Assembly (NCBI GenBank): GCA_937915285.1
Contig: CALDNG010000151.1
Location: 1 to 7,054, forward strand
DNA length: 7,054 nucleotides
Direction of reading: 5' to 3'
From: an uncultured Desulfomonile sp.
GTDB lineage: Bacteria > Desulfobacterota > Desulfomonilia > Desulfomonilales > Desulfomonilaceae
Every line of letters starts with the position of its first letter. Within the stretch, counting starts at the first letter, position 1. Below are positions 1 to 7,008 of this stretch, in pieces. Both the position numbers and the translations under genes were made by a program. A model generated the notes under the pieces. It saw nothing but the letters and a program-made list of their open reading frames with translations, was not told the origin of the DNA and did not search any database.

Positions 1-2
1 CC

Positions 3-2114
3 TTTTCCTTGTCATCAATGGTTGATGACACTAAGCAATGGTTGGAGCCAGGGTGTCGGCCGTCAGACATCAGGCAATCACTTAGAAAGTCCTGTTTCAA
101 TAGACTTGGCTGCCTGAATTTGTGGTCTCCCGACATCTGGTCCAGCTTCCGAAAAGGATATCCGGCTCACTGCGAAAGGCTTATTGAATCGGGACATCGT
201 CTGCTCAAAGGGAAGGGCTCCATCTTTGGGCATCTTGAAGTTGATATCCATGAAGGGATTGACTGGTTTTCAGGCTTTGAAAGTGAATTTCCCAGGGAAA
301 GGTGGCCTGAAGATTTCTACTGGAAAATTGATTTTGCCGACCGGTCTGAAAATAGACAGCGGGATATCAAGCTTAATTGGGAAATCAACAGGCTTCAGTT
401 TCTCCTGACGCTTGGAGCGTGCTGGAGACTCACAGGTGATGAAGCTTATTCCCGGACTTCAGTTTCAATACTTCACGGATGGATGGATCAGGTTCGCTAC
501 CCCATTGGACCCCATTGGTCGTCAAATCTTGAAGTGGCCTTGAGGACCCTTTCACTTATCCGGACTTGTCTGATGTTTCTTGGCAGCGATGATTGGGATG
601 ATGAATTTCTTTTAAAAATCACTGCCCTCATCGAACTGCATGTGGACCATCTCGAGCACGAACTCACGGTTCATCACACTGAGGGAAATCATTTGCTTGG
701 TGAATCGTCCGCCTTGTTGCAGGTATCGCTTCTGTGTCCGTTTCTGTCGAGGTCAGGTAAACGAATACGCAAAGCATCGTCCATACTGACAAGACTGATA
801 CCTAGATTGATACTTGACGATGGAGTTTACGCCGAACAAAGCGCATCGTATTCCCGGTTTGCGCTTGAATTCCTGATCCCTTTGATTGCGTCCAAAGACT
901 CGACCCCACTAATGCTGTCTAAGCATTCGAAAGAACTGATTGGAGCATGCTTCTACTATCTACTCGAACTATCAGACGCAAATGGCATGTGCCCAATGAT
1001 AGGGGATTCCGATTCAGGCTCCGCGTTAGGCTTTTATCTGGACGATTACTGGAATTTCAGCTTTTTACTGGCCTGTGGCGCTTATATTTTTGAAGATCAG
1101 GCTCTTTTGTCCAAGGTCCGGGAGTTCCCCGCTGAAAGCTTCCTGATCATCGGGCTGGATGGTCCTGACTGGTACGAAGCAAATCGTCTGAAACCCGATG
1201 GCCCCGTTCAGGTACTTAATCATTCTGAGCCGAGAATCAGGCGATTCAGGGATGGTGGTTTGTTGACCGCAGAACATGGCGTCTTCAGGACGATCTTTGA
1301 TGTGGGGCCTTTGGGAAAAGCGCCTGGTTATGAACACGGGCATTCCGACGGATTGTCAATCCAGGTCTGGATTAATGATCACCCTTTTCTGGTAGATCCC
1401 GGCTCCTTTGTCTACAACGGTAATCAGGCCTGGCGAATGTATTTTAAGGGGTCCTCAGCTCACAACACTCTAAAAATCAATGACCATGATCAGTCACAGC
1501 CTCTAGGATCATTCCGTTGGGCCTATTCTCCTGAAATTTTGGGAACGGATACTTTCAAGAATGAGGAATGTTTCTTTTTAAAGGGTTCGATTGCCCTTTC
1601 AGGCGCTCTATGGACCAGACACATATTCGGACTGCATGGCAAAACCCTTCTTGTTCTGGACGAACTGGGATGCAATGACGGTGGCTTTGTAGACTTAAAC
1701 CTCATTTTCCACCCAACTTGGGGGATTGATGTCCCGGCATCATTAAAGCACGATTCCTCAGGAAACTGGACGGATTTGAAACTTTTTGGCTGGGATGAAC
1801 CTTCAGTAATGCTTCTATATGGTGATGAAGACACCATGGGTGGATGGTTCTCAACTCATTATGGGGTCAAGGACAAGACCCTCAACCTCAGGGCCCGTTC
1901 CACGACGGGAGAGTCTTTTCGTTCGGCTATTTTGATTGGGAAGCAGCCCGAGAACTCAGTAGCGTCCATGGTCCAGGAAATTAGGGATTTGGCGAACATG
2001 GCCAAAGTTCTTCCATCGAACATTGAGTGGATTGAACGATCGCTTGTCAGTGAAAATGGAGCAGGACAAGTACAACACTTCAGGCTTTATCAGACACAGA
2101 TTTCTAATCGATGA
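3..2114 (+). CDS. Heparinase II/III-family polysaccharide lyase-like protein, probably 5'-truncated
   Basis: This is probably a polysaccharide-degrading or editing enzyme of the heparinase II/III (alginate-lyase-like) superfamily, which cleaves uronic-acid-containing polymers by beta-elimination. Numbering from the TTG at 9, residues 123-139 (NWEINRLQFLLTLGACW), 227-237 (NHLLGESSALL) and 271-289 (DGVYAEQS...RF) fit the alpha/alpha toroid. GDSDSG lies at 332-337. The C-terminal beta-sheet domain (about 410-640) has GHSDGLSIQVW (444-454), LVDPGSFVYNG (461-471) and AHNTLKINDHDQS (484-496). His443, His445, Asp447 and Tyr279 are candidate functional residues. The frame is open to the window edge, and neither TTG 9 nor ATG 18 has a Shine-Dalgarno sequence, so the real start probably lies upstream. 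No signal peptide is visible, and the true N-terminus is unknown. It heads an operon with an EPS glycosyltransferase, which suggests a role in trimming or turning over the polymer. The family is confident; the substrate is unknown. Confidence 0.88.
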   Translation, partial: FSLSSMVDDTKQWLEPGCRPSDIRQSLRKSCFNRLGCLNLWSPDIWSSFRKGYPAHCERLIESGHRLLKGKGSIFGHLEVDIHEGIDWFSGFESEFPRERWPEDFYWKIDFADRSENRQRDIKLNWEINRLQFLLTLGACWRLTGDEAYSRTSVSILHGWMDQVRYPIGPHWSSNLEVALRTLSLIRTCLMFLGSDDWDDEFLLKITALIELHVDHLEHELTVHHTEGNHLLGESSALLQVSLLCPFLSRSGKRIRKASSILTRLIPRLILDDGVYAEQSASYSRFALEFLIPLIASKDSTPLMLSKHSKELIGACFYYLLELSDANGMCPMIGDSDSGSALGFYLDDYWNFSFLLACGAYIFEDQALLSKVREFPAESFLIIGLDGPDWYEANRLKPDGPVQVLNHSEPRIRRFRDGGLLTAEHGVFRTIFDVGPLGKAPGYEHGHSDGLSIQVWINDHPFLVDPGSFVYNGNQAWRMYFKGSSAHNTLKINDHDQSQPLGSFRWAYSPEILGTDTFKNEECFFLKGSIALSGALWTRHIFGLHGKTLLVLDELGCNDGGFVDLNLIFHPTWGIDVPASLKHDSSGNWTDLKLFGWDEPSVMLLYGDEDTMGGWFSTHYGVKDKTLNLRARSTTGESFRSAILIGKQPENSVASMVQEIRDLANMAKVLPSNIEWIERSLVSENGAGQVQHFRLYQTQISNR

Positions 2115-2148
2115 GATTGGCAAGTAGTGGCATGTGTAGGTTAATTAC

Positions 2149-3393
2149 ATGAAGATATTGCACATAATGCACCGGTCTATACCTGGAACTAGTGGATACG
2201 CTATTCGAAGCCGGGAAATTGTCACCAAACAGCGGGCTCTAGGATTGGAGCCCATAGTGGTAACTTCACCCTCTCAGGCTCCAATGGGGACGCTTGATTC
2301 AGATAAATCAGAAATAATCGATGGAGTGAAGTATTTCAGAAGTTGCGGTAGATGGCTAGCCGCCAGCGCTGAAGTATATGATCCCAGCAACTTCAGGTCA
2401 GCTCTGAGGGTAGTCCAGAATTTTAGACTGGTTTCAATGTGCGCCCTGCTGGCTCGAAAATATCGCCCCGATATTATTCATTCGCACTCACCATTCACCT
2501 GCGGATTGACCGGAGACGCTGTAGGGGCCACGATGGGCATCCCGACTATTTACGAGACCAGGGCTTCGTGGGAAGATTCACATCTCAGCAGGAAGAGATT
2601 GACAGAAAAATCAGGGACATACCTGTTAATGAAAAACCTGGAAACCCTGGCAATGAAAGGCGCTACTTTGAGGATTGCCATCTCAAGAGCCCTCAAGGCG
2701 GACATTCTAAGCAGGGGGTTCGATCCTGATCAGGTGGAGATAGTCCCCAACGGAGTAAACCTGGCTCATTTCTCACCGGGACCACCTTCAGATCTTCTCA
2801 AGAAAAGACTTGGACTGGAGGGAAAAACCATCATCGGTTACATAGGCTCATTTTTCTACTATGAGGGTCTTGATTTGCTGCTTCGGGCAATGGACCGAAT
2901 ATCCATTCAGTTCCAGGATGCGGTTGTTCTGCTGGTTGGTAGTGGAGAGGCAGAGAATGATCTCAGGTCCTTGTGCGGCGATCTGGGAATAGGGTCAAAA
3001 GTTGTGTTTGCAGGAAGAGTGCCTCATTCAGAAGTTCAGGACTATTATCGACTGGCCGACATCTTGTGTTTACCAAGAATCAAATCCAGGCTTACCGATC
3101 TTGTGACACCGCTGAAGCCTGTCGAGATAATGGCGATGCAGAAGCCTTTACTGGCCAGCGACGTTGGTGGACACAGAGAGACCGTGATCGATGATGTGAA
3201 TGGCATACTGTTTGAAGCCGACAACCTGCAAGATCTGGAGTCAAAACTCAGAAACTTGCTTAACAGTGAGAATCTCAGAAATGACATCGGTCTCAAGGCC
3301 AGGACATGGGTGAGGGATAACCTGGACTGGAACATACTGGCCAACAAATACATTGAAATTTATAACCGTTTGCTGGAAAAACGAAAACGCTAA
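2149..3393 (+). CDS. GT4 glycosyltransferase, exosortase/PEP-CTERM-associated type
   Basis: This is a predicted cytoplasmic GT-B-fold glycosyltransferase of family 4 that would add a sugar from a nucleotide-sugar donor to a lipid-linked EPS repeat unit. The N-terminal domain opens with KILHIMHRSIPGTSGYAIRS (2-21) and has QRALGLEPIVVTSP (28-41). HSHSP (111-115) and YETRASWED (135-143) follow. The GT4 C-terminal domain has VPNGVNLAHF (199-208), YIGSFFYYEGLDLLL (231-245), LLVGSGEAE (261-269), VVFAGRVPH (285-293) and PRIKSRLTDLVTPLKPVEIMA (309-329). These features resemble what I recall of the exosortase A-associated Daro_2409 group (TIGR04063). The first Glu of the classical EX7E motif is absent: position 318 is Leu, with Asp317 beside it and Glu326 as the second Glu. 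The length of 414 aa is normal. The ATG at 2149 has a weak GTAGG 8 bp upstream. It sits 34 bp after the heparinase-like gene. The acceptor and donor cannot be read from the sequence. Confidence 0.93.
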   Translation: MKILHIMHRSIPGTSGYAIRSREIVTKQRALGLEPIVVTSPSQAPMGTLDSDKSEIIDGVKYFRSCGRWLAASAEVYDPSNFRSALRVVQNFRLVSMCALLARKYRPDIIHSHSPFTCGLTGDAVGATMGIPTIYETRASWEDSHLSRKRLTEKSGTYLLMKNLETLAMKGATLRIAISRALKADILSRGFDPDQVEIVPNGVNLAHFSPGPPSDLLKKRLGLEGKTIIGYIGSFFYYEGLDLLLRAMDRISIQFQDAVVLLVGSGEAENDLRSLCGDLGIGSKVVFAGRVPHSEVQDYYRLADILCLPRIKSRLTDLVTPLKPVEIMAMQKPLLASDVGGHRETVIDDVNGILFEADNLQDLESKLRNLLNSENLRNDIGLKARTWVRDNLDWNILANKYIEIYNRLLEKRKR

Positions 3394-3415
3394 CAGAGCC
3401 TGACAACGCCATGTA

Positions 3416-3421
3416 AAGGAG
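3416..3421 (+). promoter_or_regulatory. Ribosome binding site deciding the SGNH hydrolase start
   Basis: AAGGAG is a strong Shine-Dalgarno sequence. It lies 4 bp before the ATG at 3426 and 7 bp before the ATG at 3429. The second spacing is closer to the usual optimum, so the protein may start at the second Met and be 346 aa long. Confidence 0.7.
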
Positions 3422-3425
3422 TGCG

Positions 3426-4469
3426 ATGATGGATGTCAGCCGTTCATCCACGCTGAAAGTCATTCTGATCAATGTGATCCTTATAATGGTTTTTTCTTTT
3501 TTGGCGTTTGCGCTAATTGAATGGACTCTAAGGCTTTACATTCCGGATACGGATCACACAGGGATGAACGAGACAGCGCCCCCACCTCTTTTTTATAGAA
3601 TAAAGCCAAATTTCTCCGGAATCCTTGAAGGAGTCAAAGTCTCAATAAATTCCGACGGTTTTCGAGATGATGAATTTGACAGGGACCGACCTGAAAATCA
3701 GAGGCTAATAGCAGTTCTTGGCGACTCCATCACGTTCGGTCAGGGAGTTCCCCAAGACAAGACTTTTCCTGCTGTCCTGGAAAGACGGCTAAATGTCTCC
3801 GGTCCAAAGGGGGCCTACGCCGTCTGGAATCTTGGAGTTCCTGGATACAACACCCAGCAAGAGTTGGCTGTATTCAAATCCTTCGTGCTGCCGCAGAGGC
3901 CACACTGGGTATTCCTGGTTTATGTGATTAACGATGTTGAGCCTGTCAACGAGGGCGCTCTTCGAATCATTGCCGGAGACCGGTCACATGAAACACCTGG
4001 CTGGCTTTCCAACCAGATTGACAGGTCCATAGGAATCCAGATAGTGAAAAACAGGCTGGGCAGAATTGTGCGATGGTTCAGGCCCGATTGGTATTTTTCC
4101 TCGTATGTGGATGACGCCATCAGTCAGTATGAAGGCGATGGCGCCCCTTGGATAGAAGTGTCGAAAATGATCGAGTCCATGAAGCTGGCTTGTGAGAGTG
4201 AAGGCATTCGTTTTACCGTAGTGATGACTCCCTCTATGATGGATTTCAGAAATTATCCCTTTGAAAAAATCAACCGGACGGTAGAGCTTTTTTGCCGTGA
4301 CAGGGGAATAGACTATATAGACCTTTTGCCCTATTTCAGGAATAGCGATCCATCTGAACTGGCTGTTTCAATGATAGACGCCCACCCGAACGCCCTGGCT
4401 CACGAGATCATGGCAAAGGCAATTCTGGAACGCATCCGAAAGGAGGAGACAGAAGCAGGGAAACAATGA
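3426..4469 (+). CDS. Membrane-anchored SGNH/GDSL-family hydrolase
   Basis: This is a predicted esterase or acyl-transfer enzyme of the SGNH superfamily, held in the inner membrane with its catalytic domain probably in the periplasm. A hydrophobic segment at about residues 11-32 (KVILINVILIMVFSFLAFAL) acts as a signal anchor with no obvious cleavage site. The family blocks appear in order: block I VLGDSITFGQG (97-107) with nucleophile Ser101, block II WNLGVPGYNT (134-143) with Gly137, block III YVINDV (166-171) with Asn169, and block V IDAHPN (317-322) with Asp318 and His320. All four S-G-N-H residues are therefore present. Proteins of this kind in EPS clusters are often linked to O-acetylation or deacetylation of the polymer, which is inference here. 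It is 32 bp downstream of the GT4 gene, probably in the same operon, and is the last gene of the plus-strand arm. Fold and catalytic residues are confident; the substrate is unknown. Confidence 0.9.
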   Translation: MMDVSRSSTLKVILINVILIMVFSFLAFALIEWTLRLYIPDTDHTGMNETAPPPLFYRIKPNFSGILEGVKVSINSDGFRDDEFDRDRPENQRLIAVLGDSITFGQGVPQDKTFPAVLERRLNVSGPKGAYAVWNLGVPGYNTQQELAVFKSFVLPQRPHWVFLVYVINDVEPVNEGALRIIAGDRSHETPGWLSNQIDRSIGIQIVKNRLGRIVRWFRPDWYFSSYVDDAISQYEGDGAPWIEVSKMIESMKLACESEGIRFTVVMTPSMMDFRNYPFEKINRTVELFCRDRGIDYIDLLPYFRNSDPSELAVSMIDAHPNALAHEIMAKAILERIRKEETEAGKQ

Positions 4470-4485
4470 TTTTAGGGTTCCTGCT
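4454..4485. terminator. Weak hairpin between convergent genes, possible bidirectional terminator
   Basis: AGCAGG (4454-4459) pairs with CCTGCT (4480-4485). Past a bulged G4460, AA (4461-4462) can pair with TT (4478-4479). Both stop codons of the converging genes (TGA 4467-4469 plus strand, TAA 4474-4472 minus strand) lie in the loop. There is no clear U-tract on either side (CTCTCTTCC on one, CTTCTGTCTC on the other), so a classical intrinsic terminator is doubtful. Its position between two convergent operons is the main argument for it. Confidence 0.3.
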
Positions 4486-4792
4486 CTCTTCCATCTCTGA
4501 TGATTATAGTCAAGACCGGGCGCCTTTTGATGGTCGACTCGGTTGCTATTAGTTCTGCGCGTGTTGCAGAGATGAACCGCACAGCTACGGATGATCCTAC
4601 TTCACACCACGAACACACGCCGACCAATTCTAGGATGTGGGTTCCCAGAAATCCTTCCACCACAATGTTGTCGTCCAGAATAGCCTGTATGAATCCATCA
4701 TCCGTTTTGGGTAGGTAAGCGCTAACGTTTACGGGGATAAAAAGCAGTAAAATCATTAAGACAGACACCAACAACTTCGGCAGAGGGTTCAT
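4472..4792 (-). CDS. Small secreted protein of unknown function with CxxC motif
   Basis: I do not recognise this 106-residue protein. It has a clear signal peptide: Lys6, a hydrophobic core at about residues 8-20, and a likely cleavage after VSA (23-25), leaving a mature protein of about 81 residues that begins YLPK. The mature part has a beta-rich look (NIVVEGFLGTHILELVGV), a CSWC motif (Cys60, Cys63) followed by EVGSSVAVRF, and a charged C-terminal tail. The two cysteines could form a disulfide or bind a metal in the periplasm; the sequence does not settle which. It begins 15 bp after the stop codon of the wzz-like gene, with GGGGT about 10 bp before its ATG, so it is probably co-transcribed and translated after it. 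A signal peptide plus operon position make it likely to be a real gene, acting outside the cytoplasm in EPS assembly or in an unrelated accessory role. Confidence 0.68.
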   Translation of the reverse strand: MNPLPKLLVSVLMILLLFIPVNVSAYLPKTDDGFIQAILDDNIVVEGFLGTHILELVGVCSWCEVGSSVAVRFISATRAELIATESTIKRRPVLTIIIRDGREQEP

Positions 4793-4807
4793 TACGATCT
4801 TACCCCA

Positions 4808-6277
4808 TCACTGCTTGTCAACGTTTCCGAAAGTTGCCAGCACCTTGTATCCGGTAACGGCCTCGAGGTCTCTCGGATTGTCAAAAGTGAAGTCAAAGAA
4901 GTTTGCTACAAAAATAAGGCCTATGCTGAGAAACACGGAAAAGAGAAATCCTGCGAAGACGAACAATCCTGTTCTGGGGAAGACCGCTATAGTAGGAACC
5001 ACCGGCTGTGCAAGAACCTTGACGTTGACCAGTTGCTTCTTGGTTTCCACATTTTCGAGTCTGGCTGCCTCACTCTTGGCTACAAACTGAAGGTATTGCT
5101 CCTTTGCCAGTGTGACTTCCAACTGTCTGGCCCGGGCCTCTTCACTCCTCACGAGCAATTCGTGAAGTTCTTCCGTTCTTTCTTTTCTTGTCTTTTCCAG
5201 ACTCGCCTTTTTGGTGTCCAGAAGTGAAATCTCAGATAGGAGAAGATTCTCAAAACGCTTGACAACCTCGGCCAACTGATCGGCGGCTGCGCGGTAGTCT
5301 CGACTCTCAAGGGTGAAAAGTTCAGCGCTTTGGAGCCTTCGTTGCTCGGCCTGCATTAACTGAACCGCCGCCACGTTGATCACCGTGTTTTCAGTTCCCC
5401 TCTGAACTCCAGGCGCCAGTTGGCCTGACGGAACTATGCCCTGAGACATTAGAGCCACCATGGTCTTGAACTGATTGGAATTCTGTTCGGCTGTGACTAT
5501 TGTGTCGTCAAGCTGCTTGAGTATCTCAATCAGGTCCTGCTTCTGTCGTTCCGGAAGCGCCAGGTTCCACCTCTTCTTGAATTCGGTCAAATCCCTGTCG
5601 GCTTTCTCATAAATCTCTTTGGAAGCCTCAAGCTGTTCAGTGAAGAAGATTTCCGCTCCAGGAATCGAATAAACCTCCATGTGATAAGGGATGTAGAGTT
5701 CAAGTAGGGTCGTCAGTATCTTTGTGGCCATTACGTTGTCAGGATATTTAAAAGACAGATCCAGAACTTTAGATCTTGCCAGAGGTGTGACCTTAAATGA
5801 GGCGAGGAACCCCTGAGCCATGTTCCTTATGAGCTGTTGTCGTGCTTCATCCTGAGCCTGTTGGGTTTGTTCCCCCTTTCCTGATGAAAAAGAGAGTGTC
5901 TGCCTCAATTCGTTAGAGAATGTTCCGAGTATTCCCCGAGGCTTCTGGGCAAAAAGCTCTGGAGCCATTTTTTCGACGGTTTTTATCCACAAATCCAGAC
6001 TATTAAGGATTTCCATCTCCGTGTTTATGTCGATTTCATCCACGTTCAGGTTGAGTATCTGGCTGGGACCCGCAACTCCGGAAACATTAAGAAGAGATGT
6101 GTTATCACGCTTTCCGGTCAGGACGACTTTTCCGGTGCTTTCATATGAAGGGGTGGCTAACAGGCAGCCTATGAGGACTGACAAAGTTACCAAGGGAACG
6201 ATGACGTATAGCCATCGTATTCTGCGAAAGAATATGTTTAAAACATCCCGAACAGTAAGATTTTTTTCTTCCGCCAT
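4808..6277 (-). CDS. Wzz/GumC-type polysaccharide chain-length determinant (PCP), no kinase domain
   Basis: This is an inner-membrane polysaccharide co-polymerase that would control EPS chain length and link polymerisation to export. The N-terminal cytoplasmic stretch LTVRDVLNIFFRRIRWL is followed by TM1 at about 23-41 and then YESTGKVVLTG (45-55), the start of the periplasmic Wzz domain. The middle, about 210-415, is rich in Glu, Lys, Gln and Leu and predicted to form long coiled-coil helices. VLAQPVVPTIAVFPR (421-435) is the Pro-rich motif before TM2 (about 437-458). The protein ends with FDNPRDLEAVTGYKVLATFG (465-484), typical of the family's cytoplasmic tail. There is no Walker A motif or Tyr-rich C-terminus, so a partner BY-kinase would be encoded elsewhere. 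At 489 aa it fits kinase-free GumC/exosortase-locus co-polymerases. The ATG at 6277 has only a weak GGA nearby. A 254-bp gap precedes it, and the small CxxC gene follows 15 bp after its stop. Confidence 0.92.
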   Translation of the reverse strand: MAEEKNLTVRDVLNIFFRRIRWLYVIVPLVTLSVLIGCLLATPSYESTGKVVLTGKRDNTSLLNVSGVAGPSQILNLNVDEIDINTEMEILNSLDLWIKTVEKMAPELFAQKPRGILGTFSNELRQTLSFSSGKGEQTQQAQDEARQQLIRNMAQGFLASFKVTPLARSKVLDLSFKYPDNVMATKILTTLLELYIPYHMEVYSIPGAEIFFTEQLEASKEIYEKADRDLTEFKKRWNLALPERQKQDLIEILKQLDDTIVTAEQNSNQFKTMVALMSQGIVPSGQLAPGVQRGTENTVINVAAVQLMQAEQRRLQSAELFTLESRDYRAAADQLAEVVKRFENLLLSEISLLDTKKASLEKTRKERTEELHELLVRSEEARARQLEVTLAKEQYLQFVAKSEAARLENVETKKQLVNVKVLAQPVVPTIAVFPRTGLFVFAGFLFSVFLSIGLIFVANFFDFTFDNPRDLEAVTGYKVLATFGNVDKQ

Positions 6278-6320
6278 ATTCCAGTTCGAACCTTCAGTCC
6301 GCCAATATCGTCATAATATT

Positions 6321-6337
6321 TGGACTACCGGTGTCCA
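6321..6337. repeat. Imperfect inverted repeat TGGAC-N7-GTCCA
   Basis: The arms TGGAC (6321-6325) and GTCCA (6333-6337) flank TACCGGT, which itself contains the palindrome ACCGGT. The site lies 44-60 bp upstream of the wzz-like ATG and could be an operator half-site pair or an RNA stem in its leader. Short repeats like this occur by chance, so confidence is in the repeat and not in its function. Confidence 0.4.
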
Positions 6338-6341
6338 TGTG

Positions 6342-6359
6342 AGGGATCAAGCCATCCCT
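6342..6359. repeat. Perfect 6-bp hairpin AGGGAT-N6-ATCCCT
   Basis: AGGGAT (6342-6347) and ATCCCT (6354-6359) are exact reverse complements around the six-base loop CAAGCC. It sits 4 bp from the neighbouring TGGAC/GTCCA repeat, so on the minus strand the leader RNA could form two consecutive stem-loops. No U-tract follows in either direction, which argues against an intrinsic terminator. Confidence 0.4.
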
Positions 6360-6414
6360 GACAGTTTGCGTCCTCTATCAGACTGGATTCGAGACGTCAA
6401 GATAAACAAATACC

Positions 6415-6426
6415 TTTTTCGAAAAA
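6415..6426. repeat. 12-bp palindrome TTTTTCGAAAAA
   Basis: This is a perfect 12-bp palindrome with A- and T-tracts. On the minus strand it lies 14 bp upstream of TTGACG (6400-6395), where an AT-rich UP element or a regulator site would sit if that is a promoter. AT-rich palindromes of this size can arise by chance, and the function is speculative. Confidence 0.3.
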
Positions 6427-6531
6427 CTGATGGCTCTAATCACGCATCTCTCTTACCGGGTAACTGTGTGTGAACAGAATGGCGGGGATGATTGAAGCGG
6501 TATTTAATCGGAGACAGGATGATGATCAAAA

Positions 6532-7008
6532 TCAATAGCTTTTTGTTACAACCGGCTGGCCGTGTCCAGTTATAAAATCCGGGGGCCCAGCAGTAAAAGT
6601 CCTCTGGGGTTTGGATGGCGCAAGATCCGTTTGAGATCCGAGGGTTTTTTCAACGCGCGTCAGAGCCACGCTCAATCCCACAATAAAGCACTGCAGAAAA
6701 AACACGGGCTGCAGAAAATAGATAGATATGAACCGGTGAACCAGGGAACCGAATAGCGCTGAGTAAAAGCCAATTGAAAGAACTGCTATCCACTGATTGC
6801 TGGATTTGGTCAGACGCCAGAAATTCATCATAGCAATAATTATCGTCGAATAATAAAGTGTGGCGCCTATGATACCGGTTTCCCCGGCCTGGAGCAGATA
6901 TTCGTTGTGGACGGTATAGGCCCATTCATTGCGTAACTCCATAGGTATAAACTCGAATAGCCTGGCATGGTAATTGTTCGGTCCTATTCCAAGGAAAAAA
7001 TGATCGAG
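6532..7008 (-). CDS. O-antigen ligase/polymerase-like membrane protein (Wzy_C family), C-terminal fragment
   Basis: This is the C-terminal 158 residues of a polytopic inner-membrane protein of the O-antigen ligase/Wzy polymerase superfamily, which joins or transfers undecaprenyl-linked glycans at the periplasmic face. The fragment begins LDHFFLGIGPNNYHARL, where FLGIGPNNY is the family's conserved G-G-P-N-Y element. It continues to TVHNEYLLQAGETGIIG, the hallmark H-N-x-Y-L-x(4)-E-x-G-x-x-G motif with the conserved His. Three hydrophobic segments follow (fragment residues about 45-64, 73-90 and 94-116), then a polar tail of about 40 residues. The Met at 6942 is internal: reading upstream stays in frame through the GIGPNNY motif to 7008, where genomic sequence stops and adapter begins. 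The gene is therefore truncated by a contig end, not naturally broken. In an exosortase-type locus it could be the system-associated ligase or polymerase; the fragment cannot distinguish these. Confidence 0.88.
   Translation of the reverse strand, partial: LDHFFLGIGPNNYHARLFEFIPMELRNEWAYTVHNEYLLQAGETGIIGATLYYSTIIIAMMNFWRLTKSSNQWIAVLSIGFYSALFGSLVHRFISIYFLQPVFFLQCFIVGLSVALTRVEKTLGSQTDLAPSKPQRTFTAGPPDFITGHGQPVVTKSY

Larger units (their letters stand above)
6278..6531. other. 254-bp intergenic leader upstream of the wzz-like gene
   Basis: No credible gene is visible here; the only minus-strand ATG frames are at most about 14 codons and lack a ribosome binding site. The region is far longer than the other gaps in the locus. 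It holds two neighbouring inverted repeats (6321-6337 and 6342-6359) and a 12-bp palindrome (6415-6426). On the minus strand there is a TTGACG at 6400-6395 that could be a -35 box, but the best -10 at 17-bp spacing is the poor TAGAGG (6377-6372). A separate promoter or leader control for the wzz-like gene and its small partner is therefore possible but not shown. Confidence 0.5.

Noticed and set aside
500..519. Direct tandem repeat of the 10-mer CCCCATTGGA, second copy with one change at its end
   Set aside because: It encodes PIGPHW within a conserved part of the heparinase-like protein. Only two copies exist and the reading frame fits the family, so it is most likely coincidence.
6294..6338. 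14-residue minus-strand ORF just before the wzz-like gene, a possible leader peptide
   Set aside because: It has no Shine-Dalgarno sequence, no run of regulatory codons and no attenuator-type terminator after it.
6342..6359. Intrinsic terminator after the ligase-like gene
   Set aside because: The stem is only 6 bp, lies about 175 bp past the stop codon, and has no U-tract on the minus strand.
6431..6446. Sigma-54-like -24/-12 element, TGGC with GG-N10-GC spacing, on the plus strand
   Set aside because: The spacing is right, but the -12 part is ACGCA rather than TTGCA. It points towards the antisense of the ligase gene, with no plus-strand gene downstream.
6021..6473. 150-codon plus-strand ORF antisense to the start of the wzz-like gene
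   Set aside because: Most of it is the shadow of a well-supported gene, and its product shows no recognisable domain, signal or composition typical of a real protein.
6532..6942. A complete 136-residue protein starting at the ATG at 6942
   Set aside because: The frame continues upstream through FLGIGPNNY, a conserved motif of the same family, so this Met is internal.
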